A DNA stretch of 64,000 nt, from assembly GCA_041946825.1 (NCBI GenBank), contig JBHGBD010000001.1, positions 372,001-436,000 on the forward strand. The letters are read 5' to 3'. Both the position numbers and the translations under genes were made by a program. Below are positions 39,666 to 48,411 of this stretch, in pieces (position 1 is the stretch's first letter; every line of letters begins with the position of its first letter). The DNA comes from CAZTHM01 sp041946825. GTDB lineage: Bacteria > Acidobacteriota > Terriglobia > UBA7540. Under the pieces are notes generated by a model that was given only the letters and a program-made list of their open reading frames with translations, did not search any database and was not told the DNA's origin.

Positions 39666-41285
39666 ATGGCAAGTCTGCTGCTCGCGAAAAAGCCGCTCGA
39701 CCTGCTGACGCAGGAAGCAGGGGAGACGAGCGAACACACTCTGAAGCGCGCGCTCGGGCCGTTCTCGCTGACCGCTCTTGGCATTGGCGCCATCATCGGC
39801 GCGGGAATCTTCGTCCTCTCCGGGCTCGGAGCGCATTACGCGGGGCCCGGGCTCATGCTTTCTTTTGTAATTTCGGGCCTGGGATGCGCCTTCGCGGGAC
39901 TGTGCTACGCGGAATTCGCCGCCATGATCCCCCTTGCGGGCAGCGCCTACACGTATGCGTACGCCACGCTGGGCGAACTGTTCGCCTGGATCATCGGCTG
40001 GGACCTGACACTCGAATATGCCATGGGGGCGAGCACCGTTTCCTCGGGCTGGTCGAATCACTTCATCGAATTCATGAGGATTTTCAACATCGATATCCCA
40101 CTCTGGCTGGCTTATGACAAGTGGACCGCCTTCCGCACCGCGGAACACTTTGTGGCGCGGGAGATGGCCAAGGCCGCCGATCCCACCCTGGTCGAGGGCA
40201 CGCGGCCCTTCCTGAACAAAGTGGGTGACATTGTCGCGGCGCAATCGCCGGAACTCGTCCAACGGGCGCACGATTTGGTCGGGGCGCCGCAGATCTTCGG
40301 GTTCCATATCGCTTTCAACCTGCCGGCATTCTGCATCGCGCTGTTGATTACCACCATTCTGGTGATCGGAATCAAAGAAAGCGCGCGATTCAATGCCGGC
40401 ATCGTGGCGCTGAAGGTCTCGGTCGTTCTCTTCGTGGTGATCGTCGGCGTGAAGTACATTGACAGGGCCAACTGGGGACACGATTGGAGTTCCTTCGCGC
40501 CGATGGGGTTCTCGGGGATCGGGGCTGGCGCCGCTTACATTTTCTTCGCCTACATCGGATTTGATGCCGTCTCCACCACCGCGCAGGAGGCGAAGAATCC
40601 GCAACGCGATCTGCCTATCGGCATCATCGCTTCACTGCTGATCTGCACGATCCTCTATATCCTCGTGGCCTTCGTCCTGACTGGAATGGTGCGCTGGGAT
40701 AACGTCAATATCGAAGCCCCTATCGCCCGTGCTTTTCTGGATCGCGGCTTGACGAAGGCGTCGTACTTGATTACTGCCGGCGCCCTGGCGGGGTTGACGA
40801 GCGTGATGCTCGTGATGCTTCTCGGCCAGACCCGCGTGCTCTATTCCATGGCGGTTGATGGCCTGCTTCCCAAGGGCTTCTTCGCTGCCATCCACCCCAG
40901 GTTTCGGACTCCTTACAAGAATACGATTCTGGTTGGCCTCCTTGCCGCACTGGTCGGAAGCCTGTTCCCGATCGACGACATCGGAAAGATGGTCAACATC
41001 GGGACGTTGCTGGCGTTTGTCATGGTTTCAACGGCGGTCATGGTCCTCCGGAGGACCAACCCGGATCACCCCCGTCCTTTCCGCACGCCCTGGGTGCCCC
41101 TGATCCCGATTCTGGGAATCGTCTTCAACGGTTACATGATGATCAAGCTGGGTTGGATCAACTGGGCCCGGCTGCTGGTCTGGCTTGCCATCGGTCTGGT
41201 TGTCTATTTCACTTACAGCCGCCACCACAGCCGCGTGCAGCGGGCCGCCGCGGCGGGCGTTCCCGCGAGCAAGATCCCGCAGTAG
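39666..41285 (+). CDS. APC-superfamily cationic amino acid transporter-like permease
   Basis: A 539-residue membrane protein. 'HTLKRALGPFSLTALGIGAIIGAGIFVLSG' is the TM1 motif of CAT-type APC permeases, followed by 'AGLCYAEFAAMIPLAGSAYTYAYATLGELFAWIIGWDLTLEYAMG'. A 100-residue loop after TM4 (about 135-220, with 'DKWTAFRTAEHFVAREMAKAADPTLVEG') is typical of the CAT group. 'GFDAVSTTAQEAKNPQRDLP' is a conserved cytoplasmic motif. It may belong with the preceding permease in one transcript. Substrate is unknown; cationic amino acids are a family-based guess. Confidence 0.85.
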   Translation: MASLLLAKKPLDLLTQEAGETSEHTLKRALGPFSLTALGIGAIIGAGIFVLSGLGAHYAGPGLMLSFVISGLGCAFAGLCYAEFAAMIPLAGSAYTYAYATLGELFAWIIGWDLTLEYAMGASTVSSGWSNHFIEFMRIFNIDIPLWLAYDKWTAFRTAEHFVAREMAKAADPTLVEGTRPFLNKVGDIVAAQSPELVQRAHDLVGAPQIFGFHIAFNLPAFCIALLITTILVIGIKESARFNAGIVALKVSVVLFVVIVGVKYIDRANWGHDWSSFAPMGFSGIGAGAAYIFFAYIGFDAVSTTAQEAKNPQRDLPIGIIASLLICTILYILVAFVLTGMVRWDNVNIEAPIARAFLDRGLTKASYLITAGALAGLTSVMLVMLLGQTRVLYSMAVDGLLPKGFFAAIHPRFRTPYKNTILVGLLAALVGSLFPIDDIGKMVNIGTLLAFVMVSTAVMVLRRTNPDHPRPFRTPWVPLIPILGIVFNGYMMIKLGWINWARLLVWLAIGLVVYFTYSRHHSRVQRAAAAGVPASKIPQ

Positions 41286-41379
41286 TCGTAGTCGTTCCGC
41301 CCGTGGGAAAACACAACGTGCGAAGTCCCTCTCCAGCCCCCATCTGGCGCGAAACCTCGCGCGCTGATATGCTCTCCCT

Positions 41380-43449
41380 GTGATCCCCCGGGCCCTGCTT
41401 GAGGAGTACCGCTCCCGCCGGATGGCGCGCTTTTCCGCCTGGGTGGTCGCATACGGTCTGGCGCTCTGGCTGGTCGAGCGGTTCACCGGCCAGATCCCCG
41501 GGTTGCTCTGGTTCCTCTTCTGGATCAGCTTCATTCCTGCGTTCATCTATTACCAGGTCCGGCTCCTGAGTTTTGTGAGAAGCCGGGTTTTGTGGCGGCT
41601 GCGCCGGCGCCTGGTGGTTGCCTACCTGTTCATCGCTGTTGTCCCGATTCTGCTTATTATCCTGCTTGTGGCGCTCGGCGCGTTCATCATGAACGGCCAG
41701 CTTGCGGCGTATCTCGTCGCCGCCAAACTGCGTACGGCCTACGACGAACTGAAGCAGGTCAATCGCACCGTCATCCATGAGGCGCGCGCCGCGAACACAA
41801 GATCCCCGGACGCTTTACGCGAGCGAATCCGGACGTTTTTTGTCTCCGAGTTGCAGGAGCACAGCACGAATTACCCCGGACTGCAAATCACCATCCGTCA
41901 GGGCGGGACGACGCGCGCTTACCTTCTGGACGGCACGCCGGTCGCGAAGCCCGCGACCATTCCCTCCTGGCTCAAGCGCGAGGAATTTGCGGGTGTGGTT
42001 ATGGACGATGGCCAAATCGCGTTGCGGTCCGTGGAGCAAACCAAGATGCCAGCGGGCGACCTGGCCATCATCCTGTCGCAGCCTATCACTTCGGAACTTC
42101 TGGACCTGGTGGGAGCGGGGATTGGGCCGGTGGGCGTAGTCTCCACCCGGCAGGAAGCCAGGGCCGGTGACCATCCCGCCCCGGGATTGCGCGTGCAAAC
42201 GGCGAGCGGGGAATTCGTTCAGTCCGGCGAGGTGCGCTCGCGTTCGGTGGCGATTCCGGACCCCGCCAATCCCCTGGACTTTACGGTTCTGGGCGCTTCC
42301 ACGCTCGACCCCATCGCCTGGGGGGGTGACCGGGAACTGAAACTCGAGCAGCCCATTTTCGTCTATGTAACTTCACGCGTCTTCACCCTTAACCGCCAAT
42401 TGCTCGGCACGCTGGGAGAGTTCTCGCGAATTTACGTCATTGCCTTCAAGGGCGTGGCGATTGTTTTTCTGGTCATCGAGGGGTTCGCGCTGATAATCGG
42501 AATTCGGTTAACGCGCTCGATCACTGACACGGTGGATCACCTTTACGATGCTACGGAGCGCGTCCGCGCCGGCGACTTCTCTTACCGCATTAACCTCCGT
42601 TCCCGGGATCAGTTGAGCGCGCTGGGGGAGGCATTCGACAGAATGACCGCTTCGGTGGAACGCCTGTTGCGGGAATCGCAGGAAAAATCGCGGCTGGAGA
42701 GCGAACTTCAGATTGCGCGCGAGGTTCAGCGACAACTCTTTCCGCAGGAGATTCCCCGGGTCGGAGGTCTGGAGTTATACGGCGTCTGCAATCCCGCGCG
42801 AACGGTCAGCGGTGACTACTATGACTTCATCCAGCTCGACGAAAATCGCGTGGGGTTGGTGCTGGGTGACATCGCCGGCAAAGGGATTTCCGCGGCCCTG
42901 CTGATGGCCGCCATCCAGTCGTCGCTGAGGGCGCAGTATTACAACGGACATTCACCCCTCACCAAGACGGATGGCCATCTGCCGTCGACCTCAGAGATCG
43001 TTCGCAGGCTCAATCGGCAACTCTATGAGAGCACTTCCACCGAAAAGTACGCGACTTTCTTCTATGCGATTTACGATGGGACTTCGCGCAGAATGGCCTA
43101 TACCAATGCCGGCCATCTCCCCCCGGTTCTCTTCCGGCACGGCGGAATCAAACGGCTCGAGGAAGGTGGCACGGTGGTGGGTTTGTTTTCGCCGATGGAG
43201 TATGAGCAGGCCACCGTTGAGCTTGAGCCCGGCGACGTATTTCTGGCCTTCACCGACGGGCTGACGGAGCCCGAGAACATTTACGGCGAGGAGTTTGGCG
43301 AGGAGCGTTTGCTGGAAGTCGCCCAGCGGGCGCTGAACTGTTCGCTGGATGTCATGGTCCAGGAAATTTATCGCAGCGTCAACGATTGGACGGGCAGTCC
43401 GGAATTGCAGGATGACATGACTCTGATCGTGGCCCGGGCGACCAGGTAG
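41380..43449 (+). CDS. RsbU/SpoIIE-like PP2C-family serine phosphatase with HAMP domain
   Basis: A 689-residue membrane protein starting at GTG 41380. Hydrophobic segments near residues 20-65 and 82-108 are followed by a periplasmic region (about 110-345), another transmembrane helix (about 350-372, 'IYVIAFKGVAIVFLVIEGFALIIGI'), a HAMP domain ('RLTRSITDTVDHLYDATERVRAGDFSYRINLRSRDQLSALGEAFDRM') and a SpoIIE phosphatase domain ('EVQRQLFPQEIPRVGGLELYGVC', 'VSGDYYDFIQL', 'LVLGDIAGKGISAALLMA', 'LFLAFTDGLTEP', 'ELQDDMTLIVARA'). Acidic metal ligands GD, GD and DD are present. It probably dephosphorylates an anti-anti-sigma factor in response to an envelope signal; no such partner is adjacent. Confidence 0.9.
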   Translation: MIPRALLEEYRSRRMARFSAWVVAYGLALWLVERFTGQIPGLLWFLFWISFIPAFIYYQVRLLSFVRSRVLWRLRRRLVVAYLFIAVVPILLIILLVALGAFIMNGQLAAYLVAAKLRTAYDELKQVNRTVIHEARAANTRSPDALRERIRTFFVSELQEHSTNYPGLQITIRQGGTTRAYLLDGTPVAKPATIPSWLKREEFAGVVMDDGQIALRSVEQTKMPAGDLAIILSQPITSELLDLVGAGIGPVGVVSTRQEARAGDHPAPGLRVQTASGEFVQSGEVRSRSVAIPDPANPLDFTVLGASTLDPIAWGGDRELKLEQPIFVYVTSRVFTLNRQLLGTLGEFSRIYVIAFKGVAIVFLVIEGFALIIGIRLTRSITDTVDHLYDATERVRAGDFSYRINLRSRDQLSALGEAFDRMTASVERLLRESQEKSRLESELQIAREVQRQLFPQEIPRVGGLELYGVCNPARTVSGDYYDFIQLDENRVGLVLGDIAGKGISAALLMAAIQSSLRAQYYNGHSPLTKTDGHLPSTSEIVRRLNRQLYESTSTEKYATFFYAIYDGTSRRMAYTNAGHLPPVLFRHGGIKRLEEGGTVVGLFSPMEYEQATVELEPGDVFLAFTDGLTEPENIYGEEFGEERLLEVAQRALNCSLDVMVQEIYRSVNDWTGSPELQDDMTLIVARATR

Positions 43450-43591
43450 CGCCGGGTTCTCCCGCCGCTTCACGCTTTGCCCTCAGGGAGGGATGTGGAA
43501 GGAGAGGCCGGGACGGACCGACAATCCTTTGCCAAGCCCCAAGAAATCCGCTACACTGTAGCCAAGCGCAGTCTTTTCAGGGAGTTGAAGA

Positions 43592-44335
43592 GTGTCCCTA
43601 CAGAACCGAGTGGCCCTGGTGACCGGCGCGGCGCGTGGAATCGGGAAGGAGATCGCGCTCACGCTGGGGCGTGACGGCGCCCGTGTCGCGGTTGCTTACC
43701 GCACCAACAAGATGGGCGCTCAGAAAGTCGCCAACACGCTCCGCAGCGCGGGGACCGATGGCTGGGCAGTGGAATCCAATGTCACCGACCCGGCTCGCTC
43801 GAAGGAATTGGTGGACGCCGTGGTTCGTCATTTTGGAAGACTCGACATTCTGGTGAACAACGTCGGCGACTTCGAGTGGAAGCCGGTTTTCGAATCCACG
43901 CTTGAGGAATGGCACTCCATCTTGGCCTCGAACCTTCTCAGCGTGTTCTATGTTTCGAAGTACACGCTGCCCGTCATGCGTCGTCAACGCTGGGGGCGGA
44001 TTATCAATCTGGGTGCGGTCGGCGCGGAGCGCGCCTTCGGCCAGGCGAAGATATCAGCCTACTCCGCCGCCAAAGCCGGCATGGTGGCTTTCAGCCGGTC
44101 GCTGGCCCTGGAGGAAGCCCGCCACGGCATCACTGTCAATGTTGTCAATCCCCCGATCATCGACGACAAGGAACTTTCACTCGAGGAGGCCGTGCGCATC
44201 GCCGATGCGCGGTTCCCTGTGGGCCGGCCTGCCACCGCGCAGGACGTTGCCGAGTCCGTCAAATTCTTTGCGTCGCAGGAAGCGTGCTTTGTCACCGGCC
44301 AGGTGCTGAACGTCAGTGGTGGGTGGATGCTGTGA
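43592..44335 (+). CDS. Short-chain dehydrogenase/reductase lacking the catalytic Ser
   Basis: A 247-residue SDR with GTG start at 43592. The cofactor loop 'ALVTGAARGIGKEIA' and 'LVNNVG' are standard and the catalytic Tyr157 and Lys161 are present in 'SAYSAAKAG'. However, the usual Ser in the 'N(I/L)(S/G)S' strand is replaced: 'RIINLGAVGAERAFG' has Ala142 where FabG has Ser138. 'VVNPPIIDDKELS' replaces the usual 'PG' loop. It may be a reductase with altered mechanism or specificity. The stop overlaps the GTG start of the potassium channel gene (GTGA). Confidence 0.85.
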   Translation: MSLQNRVALVTGAARGIGKEIALTLGRDGARVAVAYRTNKMGAQKVANTLRSAGTDGWAVESNVTDPARSKELVDAVVRHFGRLDILVNNVGDFEWKPVFESTLEEWHSILASNLLSVFYVSKYTLPVMRRQRWGRIINLGAVGAERAFGQAKISAYSAAKAGMVAFSRSLALEEARHGITVNVVNPPIIDDKELSLEEAVRIADARFPVGRPATAQDVAESVKFFASQEACFVTGQVLNVSGGWML

Positions 44336-45423
44336 GTGCCGGGCCGAGTGCGCCCCGACTCAGCCCGGGTCATTCTCCCTTCGCGCAACTCGACCCCCCC
44401 GCAGAAGTTCCCGGCCATCGGCTCTTCAGCCGTCCGTTCGTGGGTTTCTGTTTCATCTTCGTTCTTCTCGCCATTGGGACGGTGGGCTTCCATCTGATCG
44501 AAGATTGGCCGTGGTTTCAGTCGCTCTATACCACGCTCATGACGGTCTCGACCATCGGGGCGGAGCCGGAGAACCAACTCTCCTATCAGGGCAAGATTTT
44601 CAATGTGGTTCTGATCTTCCTGGGTGTGGGTACGGTTGGCTTCGTCGTGGCCACCCTGACGCAGGCGGTGATAGAATCCGAACTCGGAACGTTTTTTGGC
44701 CGGCGTCGCATGGAAAAAGAAATCGCCAAGCTGAAAGACCACATCATTGTGTGTGGGGTAGGCCGCGTGGGGCGGCGCGTCGCCGCGGAAGTCACGGCGC
44801 GCAACATTCCCGTCGTCATCATCGAACAGGATCCTGCCAAGGCGAAATGGGCCCAGGATCGCAATTTGCCCGTACTGGTAGGTGACGCCACAAACGAATC
44901 GGTGCTTCAGCAGGCGCGGATCGAGCAGGCGCGCGGGTTGGCGGCGGCGGTGACCTCCGACGCGCAGAACGTTTATATCGTTTTGACCGCCCATGGCATG
45001 GCGCCGAACCTGCCCATTGTTGCCCGCGCCAGCGAGGAAGCTGCGGAATCGAAGCTCATCAAGGCCGGGGCCACGGCCGTCCTCTCGCCCTACAACTATG
45101 CCGGGCAGCGTATGGCGCGCATGCTGACGCGTCCGAATGTCCAGCGCTTCCTCGACGTTGCCCTTTCATCACTCAGCGACGGAGACCTCGACCTGCAAAT
45201 CGAGGAAGTACGCGTGGCCGAGAAATCGCGGCTGGTCGGATCGAGCCTGAGCGACGCGGACTTGCGCGGCCGACTGGGGGTCATCGTCCTGGCCATCCGC
45301 CGCGCCGATGGGCACTTGGACTTTAATCCCGGCCCCGGCCAGACGGTTTCCCCCGGCGACTGCCTCATTGCCATGGGCGATTCGCTCAAGCTGAAAGAAC
45401 TTGAGACTCTGGCGGGCGTTTGA
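44332..45423 (+). CDS. Two-TM potassium channel-like protein with RCK (TrkA-N/TrkA-C) domain
   Basis: A 363-residue protein starting at GTG 44332, coupled to the SDR. Residues about 35-55 ('FVGFCFIFVLLAIGTVGFHLI') and 88-112 ('IFNVVLIFLGVGTVGFVVATLTQAVI') are the two helices, with a pore region 'SLYTTLMTVSTIGAEPENQLS' between them. RCK-N follows ('HIIVCGVGRVGRRVAAEVTARNIPVVIIEQD', GxGxxG for nucleotide binding) and RCK-C lies at about 275-363 ('KSRLVGSSLSDADLRGRLGVIVLAIRR'). The filter reads TIGAEP instead of TVGYGD, so ion selectivity may differ. The upstream continuation of the frame lies in the SDR gene and is not used. Confidence 0.88.
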   Translation: MSAGPSAPRLSPGHSPFAQLDPPAEVPGHRLFSRPFVGFCFIFVLLAIGTVGFHLIEDWPWFQSLYTTLMTVSTIGAEPENQLSYQGKIFNVVLIFLGVGTVGFVVATLTQAVIESELGTFFGRRRMEKEIAKLKDHIIVCGVGRVGRRVAAEVTARNIPVVIIEQDPAKAKWAQDRNLPVLVGDATNESVLQQARIEQARGLAAAVTSDAQNVYIVLTAHGMAPNLPIVARASEEAAESKLIKAGATAVLSPYNYAGQRMARMLTRPNVQRFLDVALSSLSDGDLDLQIEEVRVAEKSRLVGSSLSDADLRGRLGVIVLAIRRADGHLDFNPGPGQTVSPGDCLIAMGDSLKLKELETLAGV

Positions 45424-45425
45424 CG

Positions 45426-46994
45426 ATGAAAATCCTCACCGCCGCGCAAATGCAGCGCATCGACCGCCTGACGACGGAGCGCTACGGCGTCCCGAGCCTG
45501 ACGTTGATGGAGAACGCCGGGCGCGGATTTCTCGAGTTTCTTGCCGACCGGTTCTCGCCGCTGACCGCCCACAGGATTGTCATCCTTTGTGGGCGTGGCA
45601 ATAACGGCGGCGATGGCATGGTGGTGGCGCGGCTGCTCCGAGAGAAGGGAATCAGGCCGCGCGTGCTGCTGCTCGCCGCCCCGGACAGCCTGAAGGGCGA
45701 TGCCCAGGCGAATTGGGAGAAGTTGGCCTCGGATCCCCCGGAGGTCGTGGCGGACACCGCCGCGTGGAAGAAGGTTTTGCCCGAAATATCGCCTGCCACA
45801 CTGGTCGTGGACGCCCTCTTCGGCACGGGGCTGACGAAGCCGCTTGAGGGCTTCTTCGCGGAAGTCGTCCGAGACACCAATTCCGGGTTCCCTCGCGCGA
45901 AGATCGTGGCCGTGGATTTGCCCTCAGGGATTTCCGCGGACACGGGTGATTTAATCGGAGCGTGCATTCGCGCCGATGCCTCGGTTACCTTCACCGCGCC
46001 GAAAAACGCGCACGTGTTTCCGCCCGCCTGCGAGTATGCGGGCGACTGGGTTGTCAAACAGATCGGTACCCCCGCCGAGGGGGTCGACGGCGACGCGGAG
46101 TTACTTCTCAACCTGACTCGCCGCGAGGAATTGCAATGGCTGACCAAGCCGCGGAGGCTCGATGCCCACAAGGGTGATTTTGGGCACGTACTGATTCTGG
46201 CTGGATCACTGGGCAAAACCGGAGCAGCCGCCATGGCTGCGAAAGCGGCGCTGCGCGCGGGTGCGGGCCTGGTGACCGTCGCCACGGCGCAAAGCGCGCT
46301 GCCGATTGTCGCGTCGCTGGGTATGGAATTCATGACCGAGCCGCTGCCTGAAACTGATGCCGGAACCGTCTCCCTTCGCGCCCTGGATTATGGCCGGCTC
46401 GATCAGCTCGTGGATGGGAAGACGGTCATGGCCGTGGGACCGGGGATCGGCGCGTCGCGCGAGACGGCGGAATTCGTGAGGACGGTTGTTAATCGCTACG
46501 ACGTTCCTCTTGTCCTTGATGCCGACGGCTTGAACGCCTTTGCCGGATGCATGGACACGCTTCGTCCCGAGGGTCGCGTTCGCATCCTGACCCCGCATCC
46601 CGGCGAGATGGCGCGGCTTACGGGGAATACGACGCGCGAAATTCTGGCGCAGCGGGTCGAAGTCGCGCGCGAGTTCGCGAAGCGGCATCAGGCGACTCTG
46701 GTGCTGAAGGGCGCGAGGACACTCACGGCGGCTCCTGACGGGCAGGTCTGGGTCAATTCCACCGGGAACCCCGGAATGGCCACGGGCGGTACGGGTGACG
46801 TTCTGACCGGCTTGATTGCGGGATTGCTGGCGCAGTACCCGATCCGCCCGCCTTCGGAAGTCGCCCGGGCAGGAGTATTTCTGCACGGCGTGGCGGGGGA
46901 CCTCGCCGCCCAGCAACTGGGCCAGACCTCCCTGATCGCGGGCGACCTTCTCGATGCCGTGCCCGCGGCGTTTCGCGCCTTGCGAGAGGTCTAG
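45426..46994 (+). CDS. nnr: Bifunctional NAD(P)H-hydrate epimerase/dehydratase
   Basis: A 522-residue fused repair enzyme for hydrated NADH and NADPH. The N-terminal epimerase (about 1-215) shows 'TAAQMQRIDRLTTERYGVPSLTLMENAGRG', 'GRGNNGGDGMVVARLL' and 'VDALFGTGLTKPLEG'. The C-terminal ADP-dependent dehydratase (about 235-522) shows 'KGDFGHVLILAGSLGKTGAAAMAAKAALRAGAGLVTVAT', 'DADGLNAFAG', 'ILTPHPGEMARLTG' and 'GNPGMATGGTGDVLTGLIAGLLAQ'. It starts at ATG 45426, two bases after the channel gene stop, and both domains look complete. Confidence 0.94.
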   Translation: MKILTAAQMQRIDRLTTERYGVPSLTLMENAGRGFLEFLADRFSPLTAHRIVILCGRGNNGGDGMVVARLLREKGIRPRVLLLAAPDSLKGDAQANWEKLASDPPEVVADTAAWKKVLPEISPATLVVDALFGTGLTKPLEGFFAEVVRDTNSGFPRAKIVAVDLPSGISADTGDLIGACIRADASVTFTAPKNAHVFPPACEYAGDWVVKQIGTPAEGVDGDAELLLNLTRREELQWLTKPRRLDAHKGDFGHVLILAGSLGKTGAAAMAAKAALRAGAGLVTVATAQSALPIVASLGMEFMTEPLPETDAGTVSLRALDYGRLDQLVDGKTVMAVGPGIGASRETAEFVRTVVNRYDVPLVLDADGLNAFAGCMDTLRPEGRVRILTPHPGEMARLTGNTTREILAQRVEVAREFAKRHQATLVLKGARTLTAAPDGQVWVNSTGNPGMATGGTGDVLTGLIAGLLAQYPIRPPSEVARAGVFLHGVAGDLAAQQLGQTSLIAGDLLDAVPAAFRALREV

Positions 46995-47324
46995 CCTCTG
47001 GCAAAGGATGGGGGTCTCCGGGCAGGGCCGCGGGAAGGACACGTGACGGTCGTGGTTGGAGTGTAGTAGGCTACTTGTGTCGTTGCCTGTTTCGGGGTTT
47101 CTGCCTTAAACCCGGCCGGGGATGGCCAGCGCGCTCAGGTGACGCTTGCGGGTGGTTCGCAGGCGGCATCCGCGCAGTCCACCACAGTCGGGCACTACTC
47201 GAATTTGAAAAATTGAAGCTGCCATGTGTTTGAAAACAGAGGACATGTATTGAGTTTTGAGCACGCGATAGATTAGACTTCGAGGCGGGGCACCGATCAG
47301 CACGGAGCATGCGGGAGACAAGCG
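46995..47324. other. Intergenic region between nnr and tsaE, no gene seen
   Basis: This 330-base gap is less GC-rich in its second half (47190-47280, 'cgaatttgaaaaattgaag', 'gtattgagttttgagc'). I see no convincing reading frame, RNA gene or strong terminator. The AT-richer part is a plausible place for the tsaE promoter, but no consensus pair stands out. Confidence 0.4.
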
Positions 47325-47774
47325 ATGGGGCAAGCGCAAGGTATACTTGAGGTCGTGACCCATTCGCCCGAGGAGACACTGGCCTTCGGGCGTGAACTGG
47401 CGGCCGAGCTTCGCACGCCTTGCCTGGTCCTCCTTGAGGGTGAGCTCGGCAGCGGCAAGACAACCCTGGCGAAAGGGATTGTATCTGGGCTAGGCACGGC
47501 CCGCGAGGAAGAAGTCACCAGCCCGACGTTCACCCTCGTGCACGAATACGGGCGGGACCCGAGGGTCTACCACCTCGACCTTTATCGGGTGGAAAGCGCG
47601 CGCGAATTGGCGACCTTGGGCCTGGACGAGCTTTGGGCGCAGGATGCGATTGTTATCGTTGAATGGGGCGAGAAGCTCTGGGATAATCCTCCCGCGCCTC
47701 GCGTACGAATCCAACTGGAGCATATATCGAGTGACGAACGTCGAATCACGGTCGTGCGTCGGGAAGAGACTTAG
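47325..47774 (+). CDS. tsaE: tRNA threonylcarbamoyladenosine biosynthesis ATPase TsaE
   Basis: A 149-residue protein with the Walker A motif 'LLEGELGSGKTTLAKGI', then 'VTSPTFTLVHEYG', 'VYHLDLYRVESARELATLGLDEL' and 'AIVIVEWGEKLWD', a complete TsaE signature. TsaE drives the cycle of the TsaBD complex that makes t6A37 in ANN-decoding tRNAs. ATG 47325 has GGGAG upstream. The partner tsaB is not next to it here. The stop lies inside the start region of the following lipoprotein gene. Confidence 0.94.
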   Translation: MGQAQGILEVVTHSPEETLAFGRELAAELRTPCLVLLEGELGSGKTTLAKGIVSGLGTAREEEVTSPTFTLVHEYGRDPRVYHLDLYRVESARELATLGLDELWAQDAIVIVEWGEKLWDNPPAPRVRIQLEHISSDERRITVVRREET

Positions 47775-48393
47775 TAACCGCAGAGTCCGGTGGCTGGTGC
47801 TTTTGGCGCTCGCCGCCGCGTCATGCGGCAGCGTGCCCCGGACCAGCTATTACACCCTGCGAGTTCCGGCTCCCCCCGAGTCGAAGGATCCCCGGACTTC
47901 TGGGGTGGTGGGCGTTGAACATTTTCGCGCCACGGAAGCGCTGCGTGACGATCGCATCGTTTACTATGAATCTCCCACGCAGATGAATTTCTATCAGTAC
48001 CATCGGTGGAGCGCCGACCCGGCGACGATGTTGTCGGACCTGACGGCGCGCCGACTCGATGAATCCGGCGCGTTCGCGGGCGTCCGGCGGCTGCCTTCGC
48101 GCGATGCGGTGGACTACGTCCTGCGCGGGAGCATCATGAGTTTCGAGGAAGTGGACGACTCGACCGGTGTGCGCGGCCGCGTGGCGATCCAGATGTCGCT
48201 GGTGCGCGCACGCGACCGGAAAACCCTCTGGTCGCAATCCCGGCAGGCGGAAAGCGCTGCGCAGGGCAAAGGCGTTCCGGCGGTTGTCGAGGCCCTGAAC
48301 GCCGCCTGTGCCAGGGTTCTGGACGAGCTGCTGCCCGCCGTGGTGGCGAAGGTCGAGCAGGATGCACGGGAGAACGCAAACCCATCTCAATAA
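47731..48393 (+). CDS. PqiC-like ABC-transport auxiliary lipoprotein
   Basis: About 220 residues starting at GTG 47731, overlapping tsaE by 44 bases; the exact start is uncertain. A basic N-terminus, hydrophobic core and lipobox-like 'LALAAASC' (Cys about 35) indicate a lipoprotein. The following 'GSVPRTSYYTLRVPAP', 'VVGVEHFRATEALRDDRIVYYESPTQMNFYQYHRWSADPATMLSDLTARRL' (split here) and 'YVLRGSIMSFEEVDD' match the DUF330/PqiC group, outer-membrane partners of MCE-type lipid transporters. No mce or ABC gene is adjacent in the window. Lnt (7353) would acylate it. Confidence 0.75.
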   Translation: MTNVESRSCVGKRLSNRRVRWLVLLALAAASCGSVPRTSYYTLRVPAPPESKDPRTSGVVGVEHFRATEALRDDRIVYYESPTQMNFYQYHRWSADPATMLSDLTARRLDESGAFAGVRRLPSRDAVDYVLRGSIMSFEEVDDSTGVRGRVAIQMSLVRARDRKTLWSQSRQAESAAQGKGVPAVVEALNAACARVLDELLPAVVAKVEQDARENANPSQ

Positions 48394-48411
48394 ACTGAAA
48401 GGATTCACGGC

